NCBI RefSeq assembly: GCF_026151205.1
Contig: NC_087075.1
Span: 10,524,303-10,588,302, forward strand
Length of the DNA stretch: 64,000 nucleotides
Direction of reading: 5' to 3'
DNA from: Bolinopsis microptera
Taxonomy: Eukaryota; Ctenophora; Tentaculata; Lobata; Bolinopsidae
Position 1 is the first letter of the stretch; each line of letters starts with the position of its first letter. The notes below the pieces were generated by a model, which worked only from the letters and a program-made list of their open reading frames with translations, did no database searches and had not been told where the DNA came from. Shown piece after piece: positions 45,101 to 60,100 of this stretch. A program made the translations under genes and the position numbers.

Positions 45101-48100
45101 ACGATAGTTAAAACTTGGCTGCGAAATGTTTTGTACACCAAAAAGGTTTGAAAGACTATTCATCGGTCATTTTATATGGTATCTCGAGTAACCAAGACAT
45201 AAGTTAAAATGTTAACTATTCAATTTGAAATATTTTATTACTAGTTAATAGTTATGATTACTAATACCATTTGACTGTTGTCTGTTTCAGATTCCGTGCT
45301 CCTACAAGAGTGTTTCACCACATTGGCTAAGATGGGACCTGACGCTCTCATGAGACTCATGCTCAGAAAACCGTTAGTTTTATGGTTTCTTTTTTGGTAG
45401 CTGTATACTGGGTATTATTAAGCCTTCAAAATATTTAAGAAAAAAATGTCTTAATAATCTCAGTCCCGTCACTCATCAGGGTCGGATTTACCGACCGGAC
45501 CAGCATGATTCTGAAAATGTATACCTTAACTCCAAAAATAGAAATCTTCCAATTGCAACAAATCCTGATGAGATATATCACATAATATGATTAAATAAAT
45601 CGAATAATTATAATCAACGTATATCTGATCTAATAATACTTGGTTGCAATAATGTTTTAATTAAGTATCTGTTAGGTAATTAACTTATAAGTCTTGTCAC
45701 CAATTATGCTTACAACGCATGTAATTTCTTGTGCGCCTTTTGACGCATTTGAATATTTTGTATGAAGTCAGTCTTGTTGCAGACAGTTCAGTAGTTTTTA
45801 TGGAAAAAGTTTGTTTTTTATTCTTATTTCTACACATCTCAACCGAAAAAGATGTCCTCATATCGATGCTTGATTCAGGATGAACGCTCAGTAATTTATG
45901 TATCCGCTGAAAAGTCAGCCTGGTTAAAAAATAAAAAGGGCCCCAAAGTACATTTTTGTGCGTGCAGGTGTAGTATAGCATAACATTAGATTTGTGAGCG
46001 CGACTTGAGGTGACAATACACTGACACTGGTACTGACCACAGGCTGCAATGATACCATAGCAACTGTAATGTAACCATAGCTACAGAATCTGCTCCCTGG
46101 CTACATCAATAGAATCGGTAACCATGCAGACAATTCTGTGGATCTGACGTCCTTCATTTCGCGTGCTCTGATTGGCTGATCTCTGTCATTTGCTGTCTCC
46201 TGATTGGTTGGTATGTGTCATGTGACTGATAGCCAATGAGCGATCCCTACACCTGGTTTTAACTCCCCAGTGACTGCACTAGCTTGGTAACTCTATCGCT
46301 CCCTATCTATTTAAGGGTCGGGTTAGCCTTTCGGTTTTGTTCTCTGACATGATCCTACTGTAGTTTTGTTACCTGTTGTCCAAAGCAATATGAGGTACTA
46401 CAGAGAATAACCACGTGTTTGTTGACATAATGACGTGTTGTTCGATACGTGATCGGTGATCTACCAATTACCACGTGGTATTTGATACGTGATACCACGT
46501 ACACGTGTCGTTTGATACGTGATGCCAAGACGTGATGTTTGATGTGAGATGACACGTGGTTACCACGTGGTTACCACGTGACGTGGTATTAATCTCTTGC
46601 ACTCCAATATTAATTTCAAGCTTTAAAACACACTTTGTTTTTAGAGTTAAAGTGCAGGTGGCAATTGTTATTGAGAGAACGTCTGAAATATCTGCTTAAC
46701 AACATCTTTAGTACTTTAATAGTCCGACTTTTTAACGATGGTTTTCAGATTATAACTGCTCGGTTCGGAACTAAGATTGTATGATCTGGGTTTGTGGCTT
46801 CTGACTTAATAAATTGTAGGAGCCAGATTAAATTGCATTTTCCCAAAGGAATAAATACTCTTTTAAATCTTTAGATGGATTTTGTCATCGCGATATTGTG
46901 ATAACGTCACGTGGTGAACCAATGCTATAAGATCATTTGAAGATAAAGGATTTGCTGACTTATTGGTTCGTTTTTTACTTAAGTATCGAATTCAAATAGA
47001 TTTTGGTGTTTGCGTTTGTGGTTACACCCCTAACCAAGAACCAAACTACCAGATCTATGTTGCTAACCTGAATTCCACTAAGCTATGATCACGTAACTCG
47101 ATGGAAACCACCTCCACTCTAAGCTTAGCGGATCAGAACTATGTGTACCACCGGCTGGCAATCCTCACACGACTTATTGGGTTTATAGAGTACTGCTGGG
47201 AATAACTGTTGTTGTTTGACACGTGACAACTACTCCGCGTATTTGATTGGTTGCAACTTTAAATAAGTCACGTGTCAAATCAAACGGGTTTTTGTTCGGG
47301 TTTTTTTATGAGTCATCGGTTTTAATCAGCTGCTGTCCAGGAACAGCAATATCACTGATGTTTTATAAGTATTGACTTAAGATCCTTCATCTACTTCTGA
47401 GCTCCCAATTAGAGCCCCTTGTGTATCTGATTAAATCTAACAATAGAATTTGGAGACAGACATCTAAAGACTACCCTTAGAAAGTTAGAACTTTTCAACA
47501 ATCTCTCAATTTCCAGGCCAAAAGAGCGGACAGCAGAAGACTTGGACTACATCTACGAGGAACTGCTCCACATAAAGGCTCTGTCACATCTCTCCAATTC
47601 TGTTAAACGCGAACTTGCCTCCTGCATCCAGTTCGAGAGTCGTGAGGGAGCTGGGACCGTTTGTAAGTGATGATGTCACGTGATGTTGTGATGACGTCTC
47701 GTGATGTTGTGATGGCGCCACGTGGTGTTGTGATGACGTCACATGATGTTGTGATTACGTCACGTGGCCTTTTATTACGATTATTATTGTGAATATCAGA
47801 ACTTTATCCCAAGCATAATGTTTGTTTAAAATGGTTAGGGGATTGAAGTGCTTTTAATTTATATTTGTATGCATACTCATGTGCATGGTTTTGCAGCTGT
47901 CAGTACTGATGCATACAGTAATTGATACGTTACCAGGCCATGGTAACAGTGATAAAATTAACACGTTACCATGGTTACAGTGATAAAACAAGGTGACGAG
48001 GGAAAGAGCTGGTATATCATACTCAAAGGATCCGTCAATGTCACCATATTTGGCAAGGTAAGACACGATGTAATTACTTTGGTAATTATTAATTCAGTTG

Positions 48101-51100
48101 CACCAGGTTTTGCCATCATAATTGGCTTGATTTATTGCGGAAAATTGACTGACTACTGTATACTGTCTTGTATGGATTTGTAAAATGGTGAGCAGGTAAG
48201 AAATAAGAAAGGAAAGTCTGATATCATTTGTCCTGCATGAAGGACAACTATCTAAAATCTTAAAAATATGTAAAAGTATAAAGCTAGGATAAAACTTTGA
48301 CATAAATGTATAAGCTTTACATTATGAGGCAGTAAAACTATCGGACTACGATGTATGGGGACTTGCCACCCCATGGCAACATTAAAATAGATTGACTCTG
48401 CTACATCGTTTCCTGCTAATATAATATGGCTCTTTCAACACTTCGGTACAAATAGGCAACAAATAGGCAACTAAACGAATTTCTTAATCCGTCTTCAATT
48501 TCATCATCATCAGCGTATTCCCACTCTTGTTGCAGTATAATACTGGTCTCACTGTACAGATAACAAATAAGTCTTCTTACAAATGTTGTACCCGAAATTG
48601 TTAGAATCCAGTTTTCTAGAAGTATTCCATTATTACACAGTTGTAGGGAAAAACATCATAAAATCAACCGTGACCAGTCAAGAAAATTCTGTTATAACAT
48701 CACATCAATTATTTTCCCTCTTAATTGTTCACTAATCATTATTTCTTGTTGTTCCATTCAAAGAAATTAACGAATGCAACGTAAACAAAAATACTCGTGT
48801 TACTGCTTACTAATTGAGTAATTAATCCTTCATACCACATGTCTGGAGTTCACTGTCAATGATAATCATGTAAAATAGTCGCTATTATTCGTGTTATTTG
48901 AGTGTGAATAGTTGTTAATTTTCTTCCTCTGTCAAGACAAACACGGCTTCACTTATGTAGCACCTTAAAGATCAGATCAAGGAGCCAAGGGTCCTTTTAA
49001 TTTTACAGTTAAACCGGCTTGGCTTCGTGCCAATATACCGTAGATATACAATGTATCTCAAACTTTCTTAAAATTTCGTCAAGCTAGAAAATTTATCGGA
49101 GTATGTATATATATGCTGGCGAACTGAAACATCTGTTTCCATTACTATGCTGTAAAGCTGTAATAATTCAGTAGTAAGTCTCTTTACCAATCTCTTTCCG
49201 CCGAATAATCTCTGTCGTGTAATAGTAAGACTCCGTTTCGGTGTTTCTAGAATTTTTGATGATGTAAGAATGGTCATTCTAATAGTTCATATTACAAATA
49301 TTGTTTATAACATGTTACGTAATTGTAATATAATGCTTCTCCGCTCTGGCTTGTTGCCAACTTTATGTGTAAGGTTTCTAATAAGTATTTAACACAGTAT
49401 AGATTCCGACCATGTTAACCTGCTTTCTCCATGTTTATCGTTGTACTTACTCGTCTTGTTAAGTCGTTACCAAAGCTTACCAGGACTTACCAAGACTTAC
49501 CAGGACTTACCAAGACTTACCCGGACCTATCAAGACTTACTGACCCGAGACTCAAAACAATGAAAAAATGAACTGGCTCACCACCACAGATTGCAATTAT
49601 TACTTAATTACTTGTACACCTCGATCCAATGTAGCCTGTTGTTGCTTGTTGCTCTGCAGCTTCCATTGTGATATCATTGTACTTACTTGTACCTACTTGA
49701 AAAGGTCTCCTAGTCGTTGGAGTGGCCTGCACCATACAGTAACTCCTTTTCCCGGTGTATTAGACCTCTCCAATGTACCCTGTTTGTTGCTTGTTGTTCT
49801 GCACTCTGCAGCTTCCATTGTGATATCATTGACAGTTGACACTTTACTTGTGAAAAGAGCCAGATCCTCAACGGAACATAACATGATGCAACTTGAGTCC
49901 TAATTACCATATAAAATAAAGGTTTGTCGTGCAAAATTTCACTAATTAGCTTATCAGTAACATTAGTTACCTCATTGAATGCACACGATGCCAGCTAGTC
50001 TGCTACTCTCTACACTCAGACACTGATAAACAGTGTAGAGTGTGTCCTTCCCCGGTTATAAATAAAGGAGTACAGTTGCTTAACTTTCGCTTTTGCTTGT
50101 GTATCGTTCTCAGCTGCGTTTGTGAACGTTTCGTCCAGATCTTTATTATTTCAGTTTTTTAACAGTTTTATTTTCTTACCAGTGTTAGTTCTCTGTGTTC
50201 TCTCCGCGCTTTGTAGCTGATATGTTCTGTTTCATTTCGCACATCATATCACGTGCATATCACGTGCATGCTACATTGTTAAATTGATAAGAACTACTAC
50301 TACTTACTAGCTGGCTGGATGCCAACAGGAGCTCAATGTTGTGCTGATGCACAGTTATCGTTCATGAGTCATGATCTACTAGAACTTCACCAATATTAAG
50401 TTACACAAATTCTCACGTCTAGTATATTAAAGTATTAATGATCTTGAACATGCCACCAAAATAAAATAGTAAAACTTTGTACCCACTGTACTTGGTAATA
50501 TCCTTTTGAAATGAAGATAACATGATTTATAATGTGAGATGGTTTGATCTTCTTCCGTCTCCAACTTATACTGGGGCACGTATCTGAGTAGTGTAATTTC
50601 GCCTGTTAACAATGTTACATTCATTCAACACAACATGATATGTTTTATGTAATGATAATTTATGATAATATATATGATAAGATATGTGCAATGTGCATTG
50701 TGCATGATGTGATGAGATATGTGTATAATGGGATATATACAATACACTCCGCAAAATTGATGTGTCTATTGTCAAACAGTGTTCCATGCAATGAACTGCA
50801 CTTACTTGTACATTGCACTTTGAAGCCCACTTATTTGCTATCTTCACAATCTTGATCGCAGCTCTACACATGAAGTGACCAGGAATCTCTATTTTGTCTT
50901 TTTGTTGCACATTTTCACGTTACAATTTCAAGATGCGGTTTGTGGCTATCGATAGGGCTTTACATGCTATTGCATGGTTTTGATACAATCCTTCATAGGC
51001 AATAGGGGTCACATACCCTGAAATGTCAGGAACTGGGTAGTGGCTGAGATAAATATTTGATAATTACTTGGACTCATGGCTCACATGCATCTTTTCAACG

Positions 51101-54100
51101 ATTAGTTAGACATCTTAAACCAGTATTGAACGTGGAGTAAAAGTTCAGGTGATGTGCCCTGCAGGACGTCACGCCTGAGGGACAGACTTGGGCCTTATCG
51201 ATCATGAGCCGAAAATCACAAATGATATTGGGCCTCAGAGACACTACACTCTGCTACTAGAGCGAAGATAATATAATAATATTATATAATGTTATTATCT
51301 GATATAATAATAATATATAATCATATGTTTCGTTTGATTTGACCAAACTAATGCCTTTCATTGCTTTATAAGGTACTAAGGTATGATTTTTTCCTCATCT
51401 CGTAATTTACCACTAAACCAGTAAGAAATGCCAGCATCTTGATTCGTCCTATATAGGATTTAAATCATTATATTGAGTGCTCAATTGTAGATACTTACAT
51501 TTACAGTTCAGAAAAAAAAACCTACATTTCAATATACTTTAATATGGTCATCCCCCAATATATTATTTATGGCGCCGGAATCCTCGAATGAGTAGTTACA
51601 GTATACCATCTGTGATCTGGCCACTGCAAAGTTACAGGTCTCAAATATGAAACACAGTGGTGGTATAAGACCCAGCGTATGTAAACTGACTTTTGCCCCC
51701 CCCCCCCCCCCCCCCCCCCGGCCCCCTGTATATAAACTTTGAAGATTTATTAGGCTTTACTAAAATTTAGTATGACTTGTGTACAAAATCATTATATTAT
51801 GTTATTTGCTGGGAAAAAGTTTTAATAAACTGACCTGGATCCAACGAAAGTATACTTTGAGTATTGAGTATACCCTAGATCCTTTAAGGGAGTAGCTATT
51901 TTAGCACCGTACTATAGTCAATGTTTTCATCCGGCTTCTTTAATGTCATATTTCGTTGTAGGTTACAGGTACATATTATGTTTTATGCGAACTGAGCATT
52001 CATAATATTAGATTACAGAAGTATAGTATTATTAGGCTGTCCATGTGCTCTTGTATATATGTGTGCTCCTGCAGTGATAGAACTGTGGAAAATACGAAAG
52101 CAAAACTGAAAATGTTCGAGTAAATGTCTGAATTTCCGGGTTGCTAGATGACATTGTTCAATTTGTAGTTTGCGTTTGGTATTTTTATAAATCCTGCTCC
52201 CGGGTGTGTGACATAGTATTATGGTTCCCTGCCCCTTTATACTAAGACTTTACATTTACAATTAACCAATAACCATGAGCCTAACTCTATCCCAACTTTC
52301 ACCTTACAAATAATTCTAAGAATAGCTCTTGCCCTATTGTCCTAATACCAACAAAAAAAACCTTGTTAGTATTAGGACAATAAGGCAACTTGTTAGTATC
52401 GTATTTCATTGCATTTACACTCACTTGTTTGCTGATCGCGGTAAAATTGTATTATTTTTTATTTACTCAATTAAGTATACATTTCCTTGTTAGCTCAATT
52501 TTCTTGAATTGTTGTTGTTGTTGTTGTTAGTTCGTTTATTTTGTGTGATTCCTTTTCTTTCAGTAAGGAGTGAGAGTTAAATTGTTAAAAGTTTACCTTC
52601 AGCCGTACTAATCAATAATCTCAATTAGTGGTCCCACCATGACAGACCAAGACTGGTTGCGTCATGTGCCAGACAACAATCAGATCTACGAGTCAATTCT
52701 TAATGGATACAATCAAAATCAACGCTCATTGCATTTACAGAATGGACTAATTGAGGAACCTTTGCATTTGCCGGAAAATTTAGTTGGGGAATCTTTGCAT
52801 AATTTGCAGAATAATGTAGCTGATGAATCTTTGCAGTTGCAGAAGAATCTAGTTTGGGAATCTTTGCATTTGCAGAACAATGTAGCTGAAGAATCTTTGC
52901 ATTTTCAGAATAATGTAGCTGGAGAATGTTTGCATTTGCAGAATAATGTAGCTGGAGAATCTTTGCATTTGCAGAATAATGTAGCTGAAGAATCTTTGCA
53001 TTTGCAGAATAATGTAGTTGAAGAATCTTTACATTTGCAGAACAATGTAGCTGAAGAATCTTTGCATTTTCAGAATAATGTAGCTGGAGAATGTTTGCAT
53101 TTGCAGAATAATGTAGCTGGAGAATGTTTGCATTTGCAGAATAATGTAGCTGAAGAATCTTTGCATTTGCAGAATAATGTAGTTGAAGAATCTTTACATT
53201 TGCAGAATAATGAAGCTGAAGAATGTTTGCATTTGCAGGATAAAGAAACTGGACCCTCCCCATTAAGAAAGCCGCAGACACTGACCAATGACTCACTCAG
53301 CATCCTCGTCCCCTACCTGGATATTGTAGATCTGCTTCCTCTGCTGAATGTCTGCAAGACCTGGAGAGAGATGGCTCTCTACAAACTAAACTCCGTTAGT
53401 CATTTATACTGCAGTGAGATCAAGAGAAAACTGAACAGCAAGAGGTTGCAATTGGGGCAGAAGGGTGTTGAGAAACTGCTAGGATTTTGTAAGGAGGGAC
53501 TAAAATCGTTGGATCTTAGAGTGTGCTCCAACTATAAAGTTTACTATGACTTAGAGAGATTGCTTCAAGTTGTGGGGTGTTGTGATAACTTAGAAGAGCT
53601 ACTCTTAAACTATCCTCAGAGATCTAAATTATCTTACTATCAGATTTCCTTGCCTAAAACTCTGAGGCTTCTTCATGTCGGGGGGAACATGCCAGAGGAG
53701 TTGTTGGCAATTGTTATAGGACAGATACCAAAATTATCCTCTGTTACCCTCGAGAACAACCTCTTTGTAACTGGTGATTCCATCACCCAGTCTTTGCCTC
53801 GGGGTGGTCTAAAGAAGCTCTCATTGCATCGCTGCAGTGACTTCACCCCAGAAAACCTCCACACCATTCTGAAGAACTCCTCAAAAACTTTAGAAACGGT
53901 CTCTATCACCGGATTCCCCGATGCAGAGGTCCTTGACTTTGACAAGTCAGATATCGAATGTTTTGATGGTATGCGAGATCTAGCAGTTAGCAGCTGGTAC
54001 GCTCGAAACAGCCTGAAGTTCTCATTTGTATTCCCACTTCTCGAACTCACACCAAACCTCACTAACCTGTCTTTGCAACATTGCTTCAACCTGGACAGAG

Positions 54101-57100
54101 ACCCGACCATGTTAAGATCCCTGCCCCAGATGTGTCCCCTGCTGAAGACCCTAGACTTAACAGGATGTGTTCTGATCTCTGCCACCAACCTAACACCCCT
54201 GGCTAAACTTACAAACCTGTCTAAGCTCGTCCTACACGGCATTAGGATTGTGGGGGAGGGGGAGGGGGAGATGTTTGATGTTGATCTGTTTGATTTCGAT
54301 CTGTTTGTTTCGGACATCATCCTGAAATTGAGATCTCTGGAAATCCTGTTGCTGGAAGATCCTACTCGCTATTCTCTACAAGACAGCCACATCTATACCA
54401 TGATCTCCAGCAATCAGTTGCACCTCCGGAAACTCAGCGTCTCCTTCGCCGGTGCAATTAATGGGGATTTCATTGAGCAGTGCAGGAAACTCGAGAGGCC
54501 CGAGGAAATAGACGTGATCTTCACCATGCAGAAAGGAAACTCCAGAGGGGAATTGTTGTCCGGGAAAATGTCCTGCGCTCCACCTTTCCTGCATGTCTTT
54601 GTGTCCTGGGAGGACTAGATTTTGGAATGTGATTTTATGAGTAAGCAGAACTAGGAGGATTAGACAGTGGAATGTGATTTTAAGAGTGAAAATTGACAGA
54701 AATATGACTGATTTTAAAAGCTAAACTTAGAAAAGAAGCTTTGATGATGTTATTAATACGATTTTAAACTTTACAATTTTAATCCAGTTAATTAACAGAC
54801 AAAACAAGTGACTGAAAAACCTGATCACATGCTATACAGTACTCCGTTCGTTATGTAGATACACCTTATCCATGTATATACATTATGGGATTTAACAGCA
54901 GATTTTTGTCTTTTTACTGTACAAATTTGTATAATATTAATATCATATAATTTGTAAACCATATAATATGTTAATTGATGTAGATAAAGTTTTTACCAGT
55001 CTGCTCTTGTTTTAACCATCAGCTCGTCCTTGTATATGATAACAATTATTTTTATCGATGATATTCTGAGTTCAATTACAAGTCAGTAAGATATTCTGAG
55101 TTTTATTTTTACACAAAAGCTCACGATTTTGATGGTTACCAAAAATAAGAAACATGATTCTTGTTTAAAATACGAAACCGGACTGAACTGAACAAAAATT
55201 AGTTTAAATCAACTTATTGAATACCTTCAAAACCTTGACAGAGGTGACAATTTGGTAAAAGCGGTTTAAGACGTTATGTACTATCAAAATAATGTTATGG
55301 AATTGATGACAAACTCTATCATGTAAGTTAAATGAGGATGATTTTTATCACATTCCATTTACATATCACTATCAGTTTTAGGGACAATATTCGTCTACTG
55401 TCTAACTGTCTAATCAAGCCGAACTGAAACAGTAAAAATCCACCGAACAGAACCGAATAATCTCCATCGTGTCCCAGTTTTAACACAGTTTTAACACGCT
55501 TCTTACTTCTTTCTGATCATTTACTTGGCAATCATTCACTATAAGGCGACAATAAACATACCGATTCTGCTGAACGTTTTCAAAATGAAACGCTAGAAAA
55601 GAAGAAATATTTGAGAAAGTTGCTATTGATTACATTGTTCAGGGTGTCGTTGGACAGCTGCACGAAGGAGATGACTTTGGTAAACTTGCTCTCGTTAACG
55701 ACGCTCCACGTGCAGCCAGCATTATTCTCAGGTTAGTGCACGTGCAGCCAGCGTTATTTTAAGGTTATTGGACGCGCAGAAAGTACATTTTATTCTCAGG
55801 TTCGTGCACATGAAAATGATACTGTTCGGAATTTAAGTGGCTGATCGTGCCGGTACATAATTTTGATTATACACAAGTTGAAACAGGGTGCCAATTTCTC
55901 AGTGCCATAATCCAGGAAACTAACAGAGTGTTAACTCTATATGATGTTCTTTTGTCAGTTTCTGTTTCTGTTTTTGTTTCTGATTATATATGACATACTG
56001 GCTGTAACTGCACTCAGTATCCTCACGCAAAACTCCGAACGAATCTGTAATAAATTGAGATTTAATCGCTGAATTCTAACCAGGGACGAGCGGTGTCACT
56101 TCTTGAGGGTCGACAAGGAGGATTTTAACCGGATCTTGCGGGACGTTGAAGCAAAGACTGAGAGACTAAAAGAAAATGGGAAAGATGTCCTGGTGCTTGA
56201 AAAGCTGAGTCGTTCAGATGGATCTCAAAGGTAATTTGAATAGATATAATAACTCGTCGTGTGAGTTCCTTTCCTCGAAATTGTATTAACTAAAATTTAG
56301 TTACTAAATCAGACTTGAGTATTAACGAACATTTTGATATTATCGCTGTTTGACATGAATATCTGCGCTTAATCAGATAAAGTTATCTATTTATTAAGCA
56401 GATAAGTTTCCGCTTCATTGACTAAGTGGTTCCTTCTCTGTTATTAAAAGTTAATTAAATTAAAGACACCTTAAACACTGCCCTTACCTGGGGACCCCAG
56501 GCTATAATGTTCATAAACTGCAGCGGAATGACAGACTTAGCTCTGCCCCACCTGTTACATTTCGTCAAGTCTCTAAATTAATATTCTTCAAATCATCATG
56601 TAAATATTTGTTTCCCTACCATTGCTGAAGGTAAAAATATCGTAGGGAATAAGTAATCGGTTTTGGATAAATGAGGTGGCGAAACATTGCAACAGTGAGG
56701 ACAGAAGTCTGCTCCTTCGCAATAGAGACCGTACCCTTTCTGTGGAACTAGGCGTACATTTTGCTGCGCCAGACGTCTGTCATGTGATAAGGGGGCCGGC
56801 CCGGGGGGTTTGGTCTTCATAAAAATTCTTTCGAAATTGACTTAATAGTTGTTTCTGATAGAGGGGAGTGATATCTACCAGCTGCTTTTCGTCCCATGGA
56901 AAAATATTGTCCCTAGCCGAAATTATCGCCGGTCTAAGGTCAGCGATTATGCGTAATTGTATTGTGCGAGCGATTTTCAATCGCGTGTTCTGAAAATCGA
57001 GTGTAAGACTGGCCTCCACCTCGCAATTTTTTAGATTCAAGCAAATAAAGGATCAAAGGGTGTAGGATGTTCAGCTCGACAAAATACCGGTGGAAAATAT

Positions 57101-60100
57101 TTTCTAGACCCTAAAATGACTCGCCTGTTGTTGTAGCTTAGTGTGCATTCTCGTAACACTTCAACTGTGACCGTCTAAGAAAAGTCACGTGTTCAAGTCA
57201 CGTGTTCAGGGCTCGTATTATTGTGCAACGAAGTACGAACGTTTCCATACTCCATACAGTACCTCAAACATAAATTACATGAAAGTTTATTTCAGCAACA
57301 AGTACACCATAATGGCGGGAACGCCCGAGAAGATGGTAGAGTACATCATGGACAGCTGTGTGGATTGTCGGGATGACGACGATCATGGTGAGTAACTAGT
57401 CTCAATAGTCTTTAGTATTACTCATGAAATTAGTCATGATAACTTACGACGGTTCTCGTCGTCCTGCCTCAGAACCTCGTGCCCCACTGCCCCAGAACCT
57501 CGTGCCCCACTGCCCCAGTTACTACGCATCCGTAAAACCACAATGGTTACTTACTGGGTTCAGGTCTTCATCAAAATGTCATACCGAAGTAAATGATTCG
57601 TATCTAAGAATATAATTCCAAACCTCCGTATTTTTTACCTTCGCTTCCGGCTTCTTGTATGTAAATTTATGATTTTCAGGAAAACGATTCTTCATCCATG
57701 TTTTTCATTGAATTAACTTTCAGATACATTAAAACGCTAGATTCAGGATTGAATACTAAATCATATTAACAACTCTGTTTTATAACATTAAAAGTTAATC
57801 ATCGGTACCTAAGAATTAAATGAAGTTTAGATGGTTAGAAAGAAAGGCAATACCTCAAAATTATCACCCCAATAAACTTAAACAAAATTTCTATTTTATT
57901 TAACCTGAGGTTAAAATAAATAAATACTAAATGAAGATTCCTACAGCTACATTATTCTACTAATGCTAGACACGATGTTCGCCCCAAATTAAGATACCCA
58001 ACTCAAACCATCACCCAACTCAAACTATCAACCAAATCTGAGCTTTGATTGCTCTCATTATGATACTAACTACTTAAATTATATAAATAAATATTAAAAT
58101 AGACTCCGTACAACTAAGCTGTTCGACAGGTTTAATCAATTTAAAACTTCATATTGCGACTGAACACCGGGCCGTCTAGCTATCAGACAATATATGACAC
58201 AAGCTACAGACTCCACGATGTAAAGTAGACCCAGAGCTCCAGTGGACCAACCAAACGAAGCGTACGGGGCGATGAACCCTGACACGACTGATCCCACAGC
58301 AGCTCCAGCACCATAGGCCCCGGTGTACAGTGATATCAGTGAGTTGAACACATGTTGTGGCAGTTCACCCTGGTTCTTTCTACGGTATTGATCAAACAGA
58401 ATAGCTAGAACAGGGATGCCCGCCATGGGGACTGCTAAACCAAGGAAACCCAGAGCAATAACTAGCTGTACTTTAGAGGGACAGATGAAGGTAAGGAGAG
58501 GCAGTGGACCTATGAAGATGTAAGCAAGAGGTAGACAAACAGCTGAAGCTATCAACATCTTATACGGACAAAACTTGTCCACCAGAACTCCGAGAACTGG
58601 GGACACAGCACAGAGCACAGCAGTGTCAGTCATCAGAGCAGTTCCTGACCACACAACATCCGCTCCAAACCTCGTCTCTGCGTACAGAGGGATGATAGGC
58701 ATGTGATACGTCATCAGCACCTGAGCTGTGACCAAGTGCCATATTGGGAATAGCAGCATGGGAGTCCACAGGGATGTGTATGTCTTTGTATCATCATCTG
58801 TCGTTTCCTCACTCATTTTTAAAGGAATCCTTTCTTTCTTTGTACTCCATTCTAACGGTTCTTCGTCATTTCTTACTGTAATCCCATCTTCCGTCGTATT
58901 CTCATGTTGAAGATTCACAGGAATAAACATGGCTGGTATGCCACTGAGAAACACTACCGTAGCTGGAACTATGGCAGCACCTTTATACCCAATGTGTGAA
59001 TACATCAAAGCCCCAACGAATGGAGCACTGGCTAGAGATCCGTTCAGAACTGTTTCCGCAATCGCAGTGGACACTCCAACACTGTTCGGGTAAATGGACA
59101 AAAGTATTGCAAAGACAGTGGTGTTCATGGAGCCGCCAAGGATTCCCAATACAATTCGAATGGCTACTGACAGGATCGTGAAAACATTTTTATCGTCAAC
59201 CAAATCAGTGATCGCAAAAGAGGCTATGACAATTCCGTAGCAGAAAGCCGTGCCAGACAATACATGGTTAGTTCTGAATCTTGACATGAGAAAGGGGGGC
59301 ATGGCCGTTTGTCCCACAATTGATCCGAACGAAGCGGAACTGAGAATCACTCCAGTCCACGCTGGTGAAATGTCCCTAGCTTCGTTGTAAAAGGGCTGGA
59401 AGGAGTAAGGCATAAAAATTGTGATAAGTGCCAAGGGTAGAAATAGGCATACTGCCACGAAGAGACAAGCTTTTTTAATAGCTGTAGTGGGGTCAACAGT
59501 AGGTTCAATCAGATTCTCTTCATCGCTCATCGTGCTAATTTTGAAGTTGGGAATGCAGGTCAGCCTACACTCAAATTGTACTTTAAACCCAGATTTAGAT
59601 TACTATGGAAATAATATAAGGTTAGACATTTAAAATTTAAAATTTGAATGATCAATAATTTATAAATTATAAGATTAAGATATGACGTCATAGTAATATT
59701 CAAGATATATCGCGTATGATGGTAGGTATCAAGCACCATAAAATCCTTCTTTCTCGAGAAATGGTGCATACAGCCTACGAATACAAGCACAGCAAACGTA
59801 ATAGTTAATATGAAGTATCTGTAATCAAATCATAAGTCACTGTTGTACGCTTTGCCAGACCCCCATCCTCGCACTATTGAATAGAATAATTCTACGCACT
59901 TGAGCTATATATGTGTACAGGGAGCGGGAGAACCAGGGGGTCTAAAATTACCTAATTACATTTGTATATAGCAAATTACCTACACCCGTCAGCATTTCTA
60001 AACGAAGAACTTACTTATACTAATCGTACTGATCAACTCTCAAAGTCAAGGCGTACTCAAAACGTGAAAAATCGAAAATAAGTTCAAAGTTTAGTAATAA

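Noticed and set aside
53673-54320. Minus-strand frame of 215 codons
   Set aside because: Antisense shadow of the F-box/LRR gene; no family resemblance.
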